Shown here piece by piece: positions 1-9,038 of a DNA stretch of 43,710 nt. A program made the position numbers and the translations under genes. The notes below the pieces were generated by a model. The model saw only the letters and a program-made list of their open reading frames with translations. It ran no database searches and had not been told where the DNA came from. Each line of letters starts with the position of its first letter. The stretch's first letter is position 1. Origin of the DNA: Nanobdellota archaeon (lineage in GTDB: Archaea; Nanobdellota; Nanobdellia; Pacearchaeales; GW2011-AR1); assembly GCA_028867075.1 (NCBI GenBank), contig JAGWGZ010000003.1, positions 1-43,710 of the forward strand. Reading direction: 5' to 3'.

Positions 1-12
1 TTCATATTGTTG

Positions 13-21
13 AAAGGAGGT
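13..21 (+). promoter_or_regulatory. Shine-Dalgarno sequence of the S-layer gene
   Basis: aaaggaggt directly upstream of ATG at 31; near-perfect anti-SD complement. Confidence 0.75.
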
Positions 22-30
22 TTAAATTAA

Positions 31-2730
31 ATGGGATTTAACTTTAGAAAAATCGCAGCAATCGGAACCAGCGTTTTGTTAGCAGGTATGACAATGGGCT
101 TTGCCGCAGCAGCAAACTATCCTGCACCTTTCGTGCAGAATGGAGCATCTAATGTGGCAATAGTTGTCGGAAGCAGTGCATTACCAGCAGATTCTGTTAC
201 TGCAGGAAACATTGTTACTAACCTTAATTCCTCTTTGAGCTCATCAACAAGTTCTGGAGGATCAGTTAGTACAAGTGGAGAAGTCGTTGCATTGGACAAA
301 GGAACAACTTCCAGAATATGGTTAAATACTTCCTTGGCAAATGCACAAACAGTCTTTACAAAGACAGACTTTCCAACACTTCTTGCAGACGGTTCACTGT
401 CAGGTTCAAGCACAGCTACAGTTTCACAGACCATAACTATGGGTGCTGGAACGGCTGATGGAGGAGCAAACTCAGGAAGAGTAATCTTCGCAAGTCAACC
501 AACAAGTAATAGCGACCCTTCAGTAGGAGTAAGTCTTGGAGCTCCGCAATCAAACCCAATGTATAATATGACCATTACTTTCAGCACACCTGTTAACTTT
601 ACATCCAGCCTTACACAAGGGCAGACATTTACTATGTTTGGAAAACAATTCATAGTAAGTTCTTCCAGTAGTGCTTCAAATGGAATTGTTTTGTACTCTT
701 CTGCTTCAACATTAAATATGAATCAGGGAGATACAAATACAGTTACTATAAGCGGAACAAGTTATACAGTTACACTTGGAGCAGTAAGTAGCACAAGTGC
801 GCAGGTTACGGTTAATGGTGTTCAACAAAATGTTAACACTGGAACAACTGTAAATCTTGGTGGACTTAATGTAGGTGTTACAAGCCTATATCCTAGCTCA
901 GGACAAGCAAAGGCAGCAGCTACAGTTCTTGTAGGTTCAAACCAGATTAATATTGTAAGTGGTTCTGCAGTTACTCTTGGAAGTAACAAGCAGGTACTTG
1001 CAGGAACATACGCTAATATAACTGGTGGAGTAAATGCTACGACACAGATCAACATCGCTGTAGGATACACAGATACCTCTCATGATGCAATACTCAAGGG
1101 GCAATCTTTCGTAGACCCTATATTTGGAAGTTTCCAAGTCACTAATGCCGGATTAAGTTCTGGTACTAATGATACATCTAGGGACACTATAAAGGTTGGA
1201 ACATCTGGATCTACAACTATGACTCTTACAATGACAGACCATAGTGGAAATTCTGGTACATTTGATTTTGCAACAAACAAATCTGGTTATTGGAACTTGA
1301 CAACCTCAACAGGTTATCCAATTCTTCCATATGAAATGGCCAACCTTTCCCTCAATAGTGAAACTATTGTTGGAACAGGGACAAACAATCAGAACAATGG
1401 ACATTTACTTCAGTTGCAAACAGTGTACAATGATTCCAGCTCTGCTACAAGCAGTTATGTGACATTCCTTGATGTATTAAGTGGACAAACTTATACAGCA
1501 ACAGGATCAAGCACATATGGAACAGCAACATTGCCACTTGATGGTGTTCAATACACTGTAACATATAACACCCAAGGAGCTTCAGGAAGTCCACAGGGTG
1601 CATGGGCACAGATACAACAGTCAGCAAGCGCAGGTCAATTCGTATTATATCCAGCACTCTTAGCTAAAGGCGGAGAATCAGTTGAGTTATATACAAATTT
1701 GTCGAGCTTGAACCTTGGAAAGTTTGATGGAACTAACAAAGTATCCACATTCTACATTCCAAACGGTAATGGATATACATCTGTAACTGTGGCTGCTACA
1801 GGTATCAACAACACAGATACTAACTGGACATTTAGCGGTACTGGAATAACTACAACCATCATAAATAGTGGTACAAGTTATCCAAGTTCTATACACTATG
1901 TTAATATAACAGCTGGAAAGCTGGTATATAACCTTAGTATGACTGCAGCTGCAACCAACTTGAGCTCAGTACAGTTGTATAAACCTGGAACAGGAAGCTA
2001 CATTTCAGAACCAGCAGTTGTTGTATTTGAAGGAAAAGACAATAATAACAACTATAATGCTGTTGTTATTGACAGCACTGCTGTTCCAGTCGGAACAAGT
2101 ACAAGTGGTGTTGGTGTATCTGGTGTCTATTTCACTCAGGGAACACAATACGGAAGCGGTACATCTGGTGTACAGTTGTACAGCAACTCAAACCTTCAGC
2201 AATACATGGATGGATATGGAACACTTATAACAAAGGATTCCACATCATCAAGCCAGCCAATTGTAACATTGACTTACCCTACAACAGGGCAGGCATATGA
2301 GCAGTTGTATCTTGGTTCTGTAAGCGCTAGTGTTTCATCAAGCGGAGGTTCTGCTAACATTGGAAACATCATTGTTAGTGACTCACAGGTTTCAAGTGTC
2401 AATACAAAGAACCTGATTGTACTTGGTGGAAGCTGTGTTAACAGTGCTGCGGCTACATTGCTTGGCGTTCCTATGGGAACATGCACAACTGATTGGACAA
2501 CTGCAACAAGTGTTGGATCAGGGCAATTCCTTGTTCAGAGCTTCAGCTCTTCAAGCCAGAACCTTACAAGCGGAATCGCGGTATTGGTCGCTGGATATGA
2601 TGCACCTGACACATTGGCAGCTGCTACATGGTTGACAACAAGCAAGACAAATGGCGTTGGAGTTGATTTGAGTCCTGGTAAGAAATATACCGGAACAACA
2701 ACTACAGGTCAGGCTACACTTGTAAGCTAA
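31..2730 (+). CDS. S-layer protein
   Basis: 899 aa, N-terminal signal peptide (FRKIAAIGTSVLLAGMTMGFAAAA), extreme Ser/Thr/Gly/Asn content, N-terminal 'NVAIVVGSSALPADSVTAGNI' and C-terminal 'KNLIVLGGSCVNSAAATLLG' motifs typical of archaeal S-layer N/C domains. Confidence 0.85.
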   Translation: MGFNFRKIAAIGTSVLLAGMTMGFAAAANYPAPFVQNGASNVAIVVGSSALPADSVTAGNIVTNLNSSLSSSTSSGGSVSTSGEVVALDKGTTSRIWLNTSLANAQTVFTKTDFPTLLADGSLSGSSTATVSQTITMGAGTADGGANSGRVIFASQPTSNSDPSVGVSLGAPQSNPMYNMTITFSTPVNFTSSLTQGQTFTMFGKQFIVSSSSSASNGIVLYSSASTLNMNQGDTNTVTISGTSYTVTLGAVSSTSAQVTVNGVQQNVNTGTTVNLGGLNVGVTSLYPSSGQAKAAATVLVGSNQINIVSGSAVTLGSNKQVLAGTYANITGGVNATTQINIAVGYTDTSHDAILKGQSFVDPIFGSFQVTNAGLSSGTNDTSRDTIKVGTSGSTTMTLTMTDHSGNSGTFDFATNKSGYWNLTTSTGYPILPYEMANLSLNSETIVGTGTNNQNNGHLLQLQTVYNDSSSATSSYVTFLDVLSGQTYTATGSSTYGTATLPLDGVQYTVTYNTQGASGSPQGAWAQIQQSASAGQFVLYPALLAKGGESVELYTNLSSLNLGKFDGTNKVSTFYIPNGNGYTSVTVAATGINNTDTNWTFSGTGITTTIINSGTSYPSSIHYVNITAGKLVYNLSMTAAATNLSSVQLYKPGTGSYISEPAVVVFEGKDNNNNYNAVVIDSTAVPVGTSTSGVGVSGVYFTQGTQYGSGTSGVQLYSNSNLQQYMDGYGTLITKDSTSSSQPIVTLTYPTTGQAYEQLYLGSVSASVSSSGGSANIGNIIVSDSQVSSVNTKNLIVLGGSCVNSAAATLLGVPMGTCTTDWTTATSVGSGQFLVQSFSSSSQNLTSGIAVLVAGYDAPDTLAAATWLTTSKTNGVGVDLSPGKKYTGTTTTGQATLVS

Positions 2731-2737
2731 AACTGAA

Positions 2738-2772
2738 TTTTACTTTTTCTTTTTTCTTTTTTCTTTTTTTTT
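2738..2772 (+). terminator. Poly-T transcription terminator after the S-layer gene
   Basis: ttttactttttcttttttcttttttcttttttttt, long T-tracts right after the stop codon as in archaeal intrinsic termination. Confidence 0.65.
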
Positions 2773-3042
2773 AACATCTGGCGAATGCCATCGAGGTTCA
2801 CTCTTTTGCAGATTCTATTTGCTGCTCGCTTCGCTCGCAGAATTTCTTGAAGAATTAATGATAATAGTTCTCTTATTTACAAGGAATTAGTTTTATGGGA
2901 CATAAAATTAGATTCAATTTTTTATTAACAATCTAATTAAATTGTGAGCGGAGTGAACGTATCTTTTAAGATTTTATAATATGGCATCTTGAAGGCGAGG
3001 AAAAAACAAAAAAGTTATAAATTAAACTTAATTTTAATAAAA

Positions 3043-3654
3043 ATGAGAAAAATAATCTCCAAGCAGGAGGAAGAGAGAAAAAAGAGAAGAAACCAGCTTA
3101 TAGTCGGCGGAATTCTCATCGGAGTAATGCTGCTCAGCACACTGGGTTATGCATTCCAAAGTTATCTTTATGGGGATACTTCTTCAACTGCAGGAACAAA
3201 TCAGACCGCTACATATAATGGGATAACTTTTGTGAACCAGAACGGATACTGGGTGCTCCAGTATCAAAACCAAAGGCTGGCATTTGCATACAACCCTCTC
3301 CAAATTTCATTAAAGAATCTGAGCGGAATTTCAATGAGCCTTAATTCTCTTGCAAATAAAACCCTTTATATTTATTCTGAAGATTATAATTCAGAATCAG
3401 AGCTAAGGATAAACTTACTGCACCTTACTGACAATATTCAAAATGCCTGCCCAGAAGGAATCCAATGCAATCAGTCACTTTACCAGGGACAACAACTTCC
3501 TGCTAAAGATTGCAGCAATAATTTCATAATAATACAGTCAGGCTCTCCCGGGATAAAGCAAGAGCAAAATTGCGTGTTTATATCAGGGCAGGGGCAAAAT
3601 TTAATAAGCTCAACTGACAATTTTTTATTTAAATTGTTTGGAATAGCACAATAA
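3043..3654 (+). CDS. Bitopic membrane protein with Lys/Glu/Arg-rich N-terminus and Cys-containing extracytoplasmic domain (uncharacterised)
   Basis: ORF-track start 2989 is TTG; ATG at 3043 is more likely (MRKIISKQEEERKKRRNQLIVGGILIGVMLL). One TM segment, then domain with several Cys. Confidence 0.65.
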   Translation: MRKIISKQEEERKKRRNQLIVGGILIGVMLLSTLGYAFQSYLYGDTSSTAGTNQTATYNGITFVNQNGYWVLQYQNQRLAFAYNPLQISLKNLSGISMSLNSLANKTLYIYSEDYNSESELRINLLHLTDNIQNACPEGIQCNQSLYQGQQLPAKDCSNNFIIIQSGSPGIKQEQNCVFISGQGQNLISSTDNFLFKLFGIAQ

Positions 3655-3655
3655 A

Positions 3656-4396
3656 ATGGCTGAAAAAAAGAAATCAGAAAAAGAAAGTGAAAAAAAAATA
3701 AAAAAACCTGCTGAAATTGAAAAGATAAGGGAAGAGATTATAGAAGACATAAACAAGTCAGAACAAGCCGAAGAAAAAAAAGAGGAAGAAGTCAAACCAG
3801 GGAAGACTCAAGTATTCAGGGAAAATAAGATACTGTTCAATGTCCTTCTTGTGATGGGTGTGATTGTTGTTTTCTTTATTGTCTTCCTCATAATTTCCAA
3901 TGATTCAAGCAGCTTCACACTGAATGGGGTAAAATATACTCTGATAAAACAGGGAAGTCTGTTTTTCTATAACACAAAGATTCCGGTAACACTAAATGGA
4001 AGTCCTGCAAATTATAATTTTTATCTGCAAAATGATCCAAGGAAGCTAATGTCAGAAATTCCATTCAGCGGGAACTTAAAGGTGGGGCAAGACACAATAA
4101 TTAACATCAACAATGATTTGGCATGCAATGGCGACGGTTCTGTCGGTGCATTGAATCTTGCAACGCTTTACAGAGTCATCGGCTCTAATGTTACAGCAAG
4201 CTCAAATGAAACATGCATGAACCAAACAAACTCGGTTTTCATAGATATTCAGCCTGCAAATGATACTTCAATAAGTCAGATTTCGCCTTACTGTTACAAG
4301 ATAGATGTAAGTAACTGCCAGATTTTAGCTGCAAGTGAGAGGTATATGGTGGAAACATTTTCAACCTTGGCTCCTTATTTTAATTCTTCCCAATAG
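3656..4396 (+). CDS. Bitopic membrane protein, probable paralog of the preceding gene (uncharacterised)
   Basis: 246 aa, K/E-rich cytosolic N-terminus, one TM (ILFNVLLVMGVIVVFFIVFLII), extracytoplasmic domain with FTLNGVKYTL and paired Cys; starts 1 nt after the previous stop. Confidence 0.7.
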   Translation: MAEKKKSEKESEKKIKKPAEIEKIREEIIEDINKSEQAEEKKEEEVKPGKTQVFRENKILFNVLLVMGVIVVFFIVFLIISNDSSSFTLNGVKYTLIKQGSLFFYNTKIPVTLNGSPANYNFYLQNDPRKLMSEIPFSGNLKVGQDTIININNDLACNGDGSVGALNLATLYRVIGSNVTASSNETCMNQTNSVFIDIQPANDTSISQISPYCYKIDVSNCQILAASERYMVETFSTLAPYFNSSQ

Positions 4397-5030
4397 AATC
4401 TGCAAGTTTTTTACGGCGATTTTTTATGAAGAGTATATAAGATGAAATAATCAAGAAGGAGACAGTTAGTATGAATGCTGTGATAAATACCGGATGTTGT
4501 TTGAGCCAGAACTGGTGCTTATCTGCAAGCCAGCCAGTATAAATCAAAACAAGGCTCCAAAAACCGGCTCCGATTCCGGTAAATAAACTGAATCTAAAAA
4601 GATCCATCTTTGCAAACCCGGCTGGAAGAGAGATTAGGTGCCTTATTCCCGGCAAAAGTCTGCCAATGAAAGTTGTGATTTCACCGTGTTTTAAAAAATA
4701 TTTGTCTGTACGGTCCAATTCAGTTCTGCTAATGAATAAGAATTTCCCATATCTTGAGACAAGACTTTCAATTGCCCTCCTTCCAAAGCTCAAAGCAATA
4801 AAATAATTTATAATTGCCCCAAGAATACTCCCAAGGATTGCAGCAAGAAATACGACGGCAAAATTCATTTTTCCCTGTGAAATAAGTGCGCCTGCCGGGA
4901 TGAGCATCAGTTCGCTGGGTAGAGGAAGAAATGAACTCTCTATGGTCATTCCGAGAAAGATTCCCACATAACCAAGCTTGTCTATTGCCCCCAATACAAA
5001 AGATACGATGCCTGAAACAAATCCGATCAT
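4380..5030 (-). CDS. DedA family (SNARE-associated/VTT domain) membrane protein
   Basis: GMTIESSFLPLPSELMLIPAGALISQGKMN and GRLLPGIRHLISLPAGFAKM motifs of DedA/VTT proteins. Confidence 0.9.
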   Translation of the reverse strand: MIGFVSGIVSFVLGAIDKLGYVGIFLGMTIESSFLPLPSELMLIPAGALISQGKMNFAVVFLAAILGSILGAIINYFIALSFGRRAIESLVSRYGKFLFISRTELDRTDKYFLKHGEITTFIGRLLPGIRHLISLPAGFAKMDLFRFSLFTGIGAGFWSLVLIYTGWLADKHQFWLKQHPVFITAFILTVSFLIISSYILFIKNRRKKLADSIGKN

Positions 5031-5563
5031 TTTTTAATAATCCTAATTAAATATTTTATATCAGAATAGAGCGGGATTTCTTTTATTTTATAAATCTTTA
5101 TTTCTGCAAACCATATCCCGACGACAAATATTGTGCTCAGAACATACCAGAATATTTCATGTGCCAAATTAAAGAATGAATATCCTGCCATGAATATTAA
5201 TGTTAACACAATTATCCTGATGATATTCAGCACGAGAAGCGCCAAAAATGACAAAAGTATCATCTCCGTCCTCTTTTTTATTTTTATGTCTGAAATTGAG
5301 AGATTCAAAATCAGCAATAGATAATATGCGGAGCCTGCGATGCATGCGCGGATTAATTCAATCGGGATAATATTGTTCAGAAGAAGAACATTATTTCCGA
5401 GAAGAGTGACATCAAAGAATAGTCTCAGTACAAGATAAACCGGATAAACGGTGAGTGGAGTAAACACAAAATAAAAAAGCCAAAGATTGGGCACGGCAAT
5501 AAGAATTAGCAGAAGATATCTCAAAGAGATATTAAAAATCTTCAGCCTTAATCTCTTTTTCAT
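5027..5563 (-). CDS. Exosortase/archaeosortase family protein
   Basis: 178 aa polytopic protein with ordered candidate catalytic residues Cys (ELIRACIAGSAYYLLL), Arg (LNIIRIIVLTLIF), His (NLAHEIFWYVLS); stop/start overlap with dedA. Confidence 0.7.
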   Translation of the reverse strand: MKKRLRLKIFNISLRYLLLILIAVPNLWLFYFVFTPLTVYPVYLVLRLFFDVTLLGNNVLLLNNIIPIELIRACIAGSAYYLLLILNLSISDIKIKKRTEMILLSFLALLVLNIIRIIVLTLIFMAGYSFFNLAHEIFWYVLSTIFVVGIWFAEIKIYKIKEIPLYSDIKYLIRIIKK

Positions 5564-5611
5564 GCTTTAATCTGTGGAAATCTATTTAAATAACTTTTTT
5601 TTAATGAGGTA

Positions 5612-6241
5612 ATGTCCAATAAAAAGAGAGTGATTCTTATCTTTTCTGTAATCTTTATCATACTGTTTGCTTTAAGCTTTTATTTTGACGCTCAAATTTC
5701 AAGAGGGTTTGAATCTTTAAGGGGCATGTATCTCAGCACATTCTTTCTCGGAGTGAATTTTCTTAATAACGAGATAATAATTACGGCTTTCCTTACATTA
5801 ATTCTTTTATGGGGCAGAAAAAAAAGAGAGTGGATCCTCCCCCTTTGGGTTACAATATTTTTGACTGCGGCATTATCTGTGGTTTTGAAAGTTTTGGTCC
5901 ATCGGCCGAGGCCTTTTGCAGCGGGCATTGTTTCATTGCTTCCGGGCATAGCTGCAAAAGCAAGTTACTTTACATGGGACTTTTCATTCCCATCATTTGA
6001 TTCTGCATTCATATTCTGCACAATCCCCATAATTTCAAAATTCTTCCCGAGGCTCAAATATCTGTGGATTGCATTTGCAGCACTCATTGCATTGTCAAGA
6101 GTTTTCCTTGGAGTTCATTACATGAGCGACGTGCTTGCCGGGGGCGTCCTTGGGTATGGTGTCGGATTATTCATCCTATGGATTGAAAACAGGAATAGCT
6201 TCTTTGGAAAGATATACAATAAGATTTCAGGAAAGAAATAA
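5612..6241 (+). CDS. PAP2 superfamily phosphatase (polyprenyl-PP phosphatase-like)
   Basis: KVLVHRPRP ... FPSFDSAFIF ... SRVFLGVHYMSDVLAGGVLG match the three PAP2 motifs. Confidence 0.88.
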   Translation: MSNKKRVILIFSVIFIILFALSFYFDAQISRGFESLRGMYLSTFFLGVNFLNNEIIITAFLTLILLWGRKKREWILPLWVTIFLTAALSVVLKVLVHRPRPFAAGIVSLLPGIAAKASYFTWDFSFPSFDSAFIFCTIPIISKFFPRLKYLWIAFAALIALSRVFLGVHYMSDVLAGGVLGYGVGLFILWIENRNSFFGKIYNKISGKK

Positions 6242-7966
6242 TTACTTTCTCTTGGCAACTTTCACGATGATAATGACAATTGCTACAACCAGTATCAGGT
6301 TCAATAATCCGATGCCCCACACATACCAGTTTCCGCCAGAGATTGCTCCGCCGGTTATTGAAGCCCAGAATTTTGGAGTTATTGAAATCTGAAGGGGTTG
6401 CTTTGTTATCAGATAGCTGTTTGAATATGTGTCAAGGTAAAACAGTTTGTCTCCAGATGCATCTGAATTTGGATTCAAAGTTACCGTAATTACCTGCGAT
6501 TGCCCGGGCGAGAGCGTGATGTTAAGCGGGTTTATGCTTGAAAGAGTTGCCCATGAGGAATAACCCTCCAATCCGAAATTATAGCTTACTGTTCTGTTTC
6601 CGGTATTTCCGACAGTCGCTTCTATCACTAGAGGCTCTCCTGCTTTTCCACCTGATTGAAGTTGCGCATTAACCTGCGTTGTTTCCGGAGTTGCATAAAC
6701 GCAATTTCCTTTTACAGTCAATTGGGTGGTGAAGATATTATCTGACACGTACCTATAATAATTACCATCTATATAGTATCCATTATTGGTCGTCGTATAT
6801 CCATAATAAGTCAAAAATGAAAGAGTGTATGTCTTTTCTGCTGCATTCATCGGGACTGTAAATGTGAACGGCACCTGCATGCCCTCTCCGGAATTCAAAT
6901 CCCCATATAACGTCTGGTTCAAATCCAATCCCAGTTCTGTGTTATAAAGCCTTACAAACACCTGGTTTTTATAATCGGCAGAGCCTATGTTGTACACTGT
7001 CGGGGTAAGCGTAATCTGCTGGTTGCATTGTGCGGTTGTGCTTGCCGGAAGAGAACTGCTGTCAACAATCACTGCCTTTGATGAAGTTGGCGAGGTTACA
7101 GAGACATCTGCATAATAATTTGATGAGCTGTAACTGGATAAATCATTAGAATGGTCTATACATAGATTATTCTCTCCGCTATCATAAGAATATGCTTTTA
7201 TGAAAAGCCTGTATGAGCCTGTCTTAATATCGGGATTTACTTTAAATTGAAAGTCATATTTGTAATTATCCCCTGACGCTATGTCTCCAACCTGAACCTT
7301 TTCACTATCCTGAAGCCAGTCAAGATTTCCCGCCACATTATTATTTGTTCCCCCCTTAATAAGTCCCATCACAAAGTAAACATTACTAAGGTCATTATTC
7401 TGGTTGTTATCCAATTCTACCTGAACATCAATCGAATCTAATGGCTGCCACTGCGTATCGCTCGCTCCATTTCCATTATTTGTTATTGTAACATACATGG
7501 TCAATCCAGTGTCGTTCTGGTCTCCGCTGTTACAGAATGATTTCAGATAAGTTAGAGTGACATTCGTACTATTAGTTATAGAAGGATTTGTAGAATTAAC
7601 TACATTAAATTGAATAATCTCGGGATAACTGGTACCATATGTAAAACTTCCAGAATTAATATTTGAATTTAGGGATATATTATAGATTGCTGTACCTGTT
7701 GAGAGAATATTATTAATGTTTAATGGGTTTATTGCGAAATCATAAAAATTTCCATTATTATCAGTTAAGTGATTTACAACAGAACCTGAAGAAACATTAA
7801 AGCTAGAATCATAGTTTGGGTTAGATAGGGATAGTATTTGAGAACTTCCAGAACCACTAAAAGTAGAAATTCCAGATGGAGTTAAGCTCAGAGCGCTAAT
7901 ACCTGAAAGAGCCATCGTGAGTACAAGAATGCTTAATGCAAAAATGCCAAATAATCTTGATTTCAT
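6242..7966 (-). CDS. Secreted surface protein with CARDB/NEW3-like Ig domains and C-terminal TM anchor (putative sorted surface protein)
   Basis: Signal peptide, 'GEPLVIEATVGNTGNRTVSYNFGL...LSPGQSQVITVTLNPNSDA' NEW3-like pattern, tail SITGGAISGGNWYVWGIGLLNLILVVAIVIIIVKVAKRK. Confidence 0.75.
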   Translation of the reverse strand: MKSRLFGIFALSILVLTMALSGISALSLTPSGISTFSGSGSSQILSLSNPNYDSSFNVSSGSVVNHLTDNNGNFYDFAINPLNINNILSTGTAIYNISLNSNINSGSFTYGTSYPEIIQFNVVNSTNPSITNSTNVTLTYLKSFCNSGDQNDTGLTMYVTITNNGNGASDTQWQPLDSIDVQVELDNNQNNDLSNVYFVMGLIKGGTNNNVAGNLDWLQDSEKVQVGDIASGDNYKYDFQFKVNPDIKTGSYRLFIKAYSYDSGENNLCIDHSNDLSSYSSSNYYADVSVTSPTSSKAVIVDSSSLPASTTAQCNQQITLTPTVYNIGSADYKNQVFVRLYNTELGLDLNQTLYGDLNSGEGMQVPFTFTVPMNAAEKTYTLSFLTYYGYTTTNNGYYIDGNYYRYVSDNIFTTQLTVKGNCVYATPETTQVNAQLQSGGKAGEPLVIEATVGNTGNRTVSYNFGLEGYSSWATLSSINPLNITLSPGQSQVITVTLNPNSDASGDKLFYLDTYSNSYLITKQPLQISITPKFWASITGGAISGGNWYVWGIGLLNLILVVAIVIIIVKVAKRK

Positions 7967-8105
7967 TTGTAATTATGAAGGAGTTGCTTCTTATTAAAAG
8001 CATTTCTGTGATTTAATATACGCAATGAGAATAATATGTTTGAAGACGAATAAGATTATTCCGAGAATAAACCAGAATTATCGCCGATGATTGATAAAAA
8101 TTAAT

Positions 8106-8549
8106 TTAGAAATCAGAATCAAATTTGTTTGAAGGCTTCTTGTCCTCAACAACAACTTCTGCTTCCCGGTCAACTTTTGCAAAAGAAGGTGTTGCTATCA
8201 CTATATTTTCTCTGAAACCAACAATACTTCCTTCAAGGGCATCTGTTGTTTTTTTGATTTTTGAAATGGCCCTCTTAAGTTCAATAGGGTCTTTCTGCCT
8301 TAAAATCTTTGTTTCAATAACTGCAATTGTATAACCGTCTCTAAGGGCAGCGAGTATCTTGTTTACATCATCATAGTGCTTTAGAACAAACAGCTTGATC
8401 ATCACTTTATGCTCTTCTTTTCCCTGATTCAGATCAATTTCAAGATAATCTTCGTCGGATACGCCTGAAGATTTTCCTGACAATCCTTTCCTCAATTTTT
8501 CAAACACCATAGTATCAGAATAAGGGTTATCTTTATAAAGATTTCGCAA
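8106..8549 (-). CDS. sepF: Cell division protein SepF
   Basis: DYLEIDLNQGKEEHKVMIKLFVLKHYDDVNKILAALRDGYTIAVIETK...GSIVGFRENIVIATPSFAK matches archaeal SepF (DUF552); a shorter start at 8510 is possible. Confidence 0.85.
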   Translation of the reverse strand: MRNLYKDNPYSDTMVFEKLRKGLSGKSSGVSDEDYLEIDLNQGKEEHKVMIKLFVLKHYDDVNKILAALRDGYTIAVIETKILRQKDPIELKRAISKIKKTTDALEGSIVGFRENIVIATPSFAKVDREAEVVVEDKKPSNKFDSDF

Positions 8550-8867
8550 CTATTTTGCAAGATTGGAGAATTTATTTCTTAATTCTTGAAGTCTCTTCCC
8601 GAGAGAGTCTTCCTGCTTCTCAATTGACTTTATTCTCATGTCCAAAACTTTCTCTTTCATAATCAAATCTTCTTTTGCCTTTTCTTTGTCTGTTTTGATC
8701 ATCAATTCCCCTATTAATCTGAAGATTTCTCCTGATTTATCAATTTCTTTCAAAGCAGATTTTGTTTCGGACAATTCCATCTGAAATGCCTGCTTTTGAA
8801 GAAGTAAGTTATGCAGATTCTGCTCCAAGACCTGCATCTCCTGTATTGTCTCTTCGTCGTTCCCCAT
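8550..8867 (-). CDS. Prefoldin subunit beta
   Basis: Coiled-coil 105 aa protein (MQVLEQNLHNLLLQKQAFQMELSETKSALKEI...VFRLIGELMIKTDKEKAKEDL), next to rpoP/eL43. Confidence 0.85.
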   Translation of the reverse strand: MGNDEETIQEMQVLEQNLHNLLLQKQAFQMELSETKSALKEIDKSGEIFRLIGELMIKTDKEKAKEDLIMKEKVLDMRIKSIEKQEDSLGKRLQELRNKFSNLAK

Positions 8868-8870
8868 TGA

Positions 8871-9008
8871 TTATATTGCCTTTATTTTTTTAACAAAGGT
8901 TCTTGGCTTATAGAAAATTTTGCTTCCGCATTTTGGACAGACGAATCTTTTTTCCAGCTCGCTGTCTTTTATTGCCTTTCCGCACTTGAAGCATTTGTAT
9001 GTTGACAT
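8871..9008 (-). CDS. rpoP: DNA-directed RNA polymerase subunit P
   Basis: Not in ORF track; reverse strand reads MSTYKCFKCGKAIKDSELEKRFVCPKCGSKIFYKPRTFVKKIKAI*, two CxxC Zn motifs, between prefoldin beta and eL43. Confidence 0.88.
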   Translation of the reverse strand: MSTYKCFKCGKAIKDSELEKRFVCPKCGSKIFYKPRTFVKKIKAI

Positions 9009-9038
9009 TTTTTAGATTATTCTTTTTGATTTATAAGT

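Noticed and set aside
117-2635. Several 60-105 aa ORFs within the S-layer gene on both strands
   Set aside because: Long low-stop Ser/Thr repeats create alternate-frame ORFs; no coding signatures.
2810-2960. ctcgcttcgctcg / gagcggagtgaacg blocks considered as CRISPR or transposon ends
   Set aside because: Only single short copies, no spacer periodicity, no terminal inverted repeats and no transposase.
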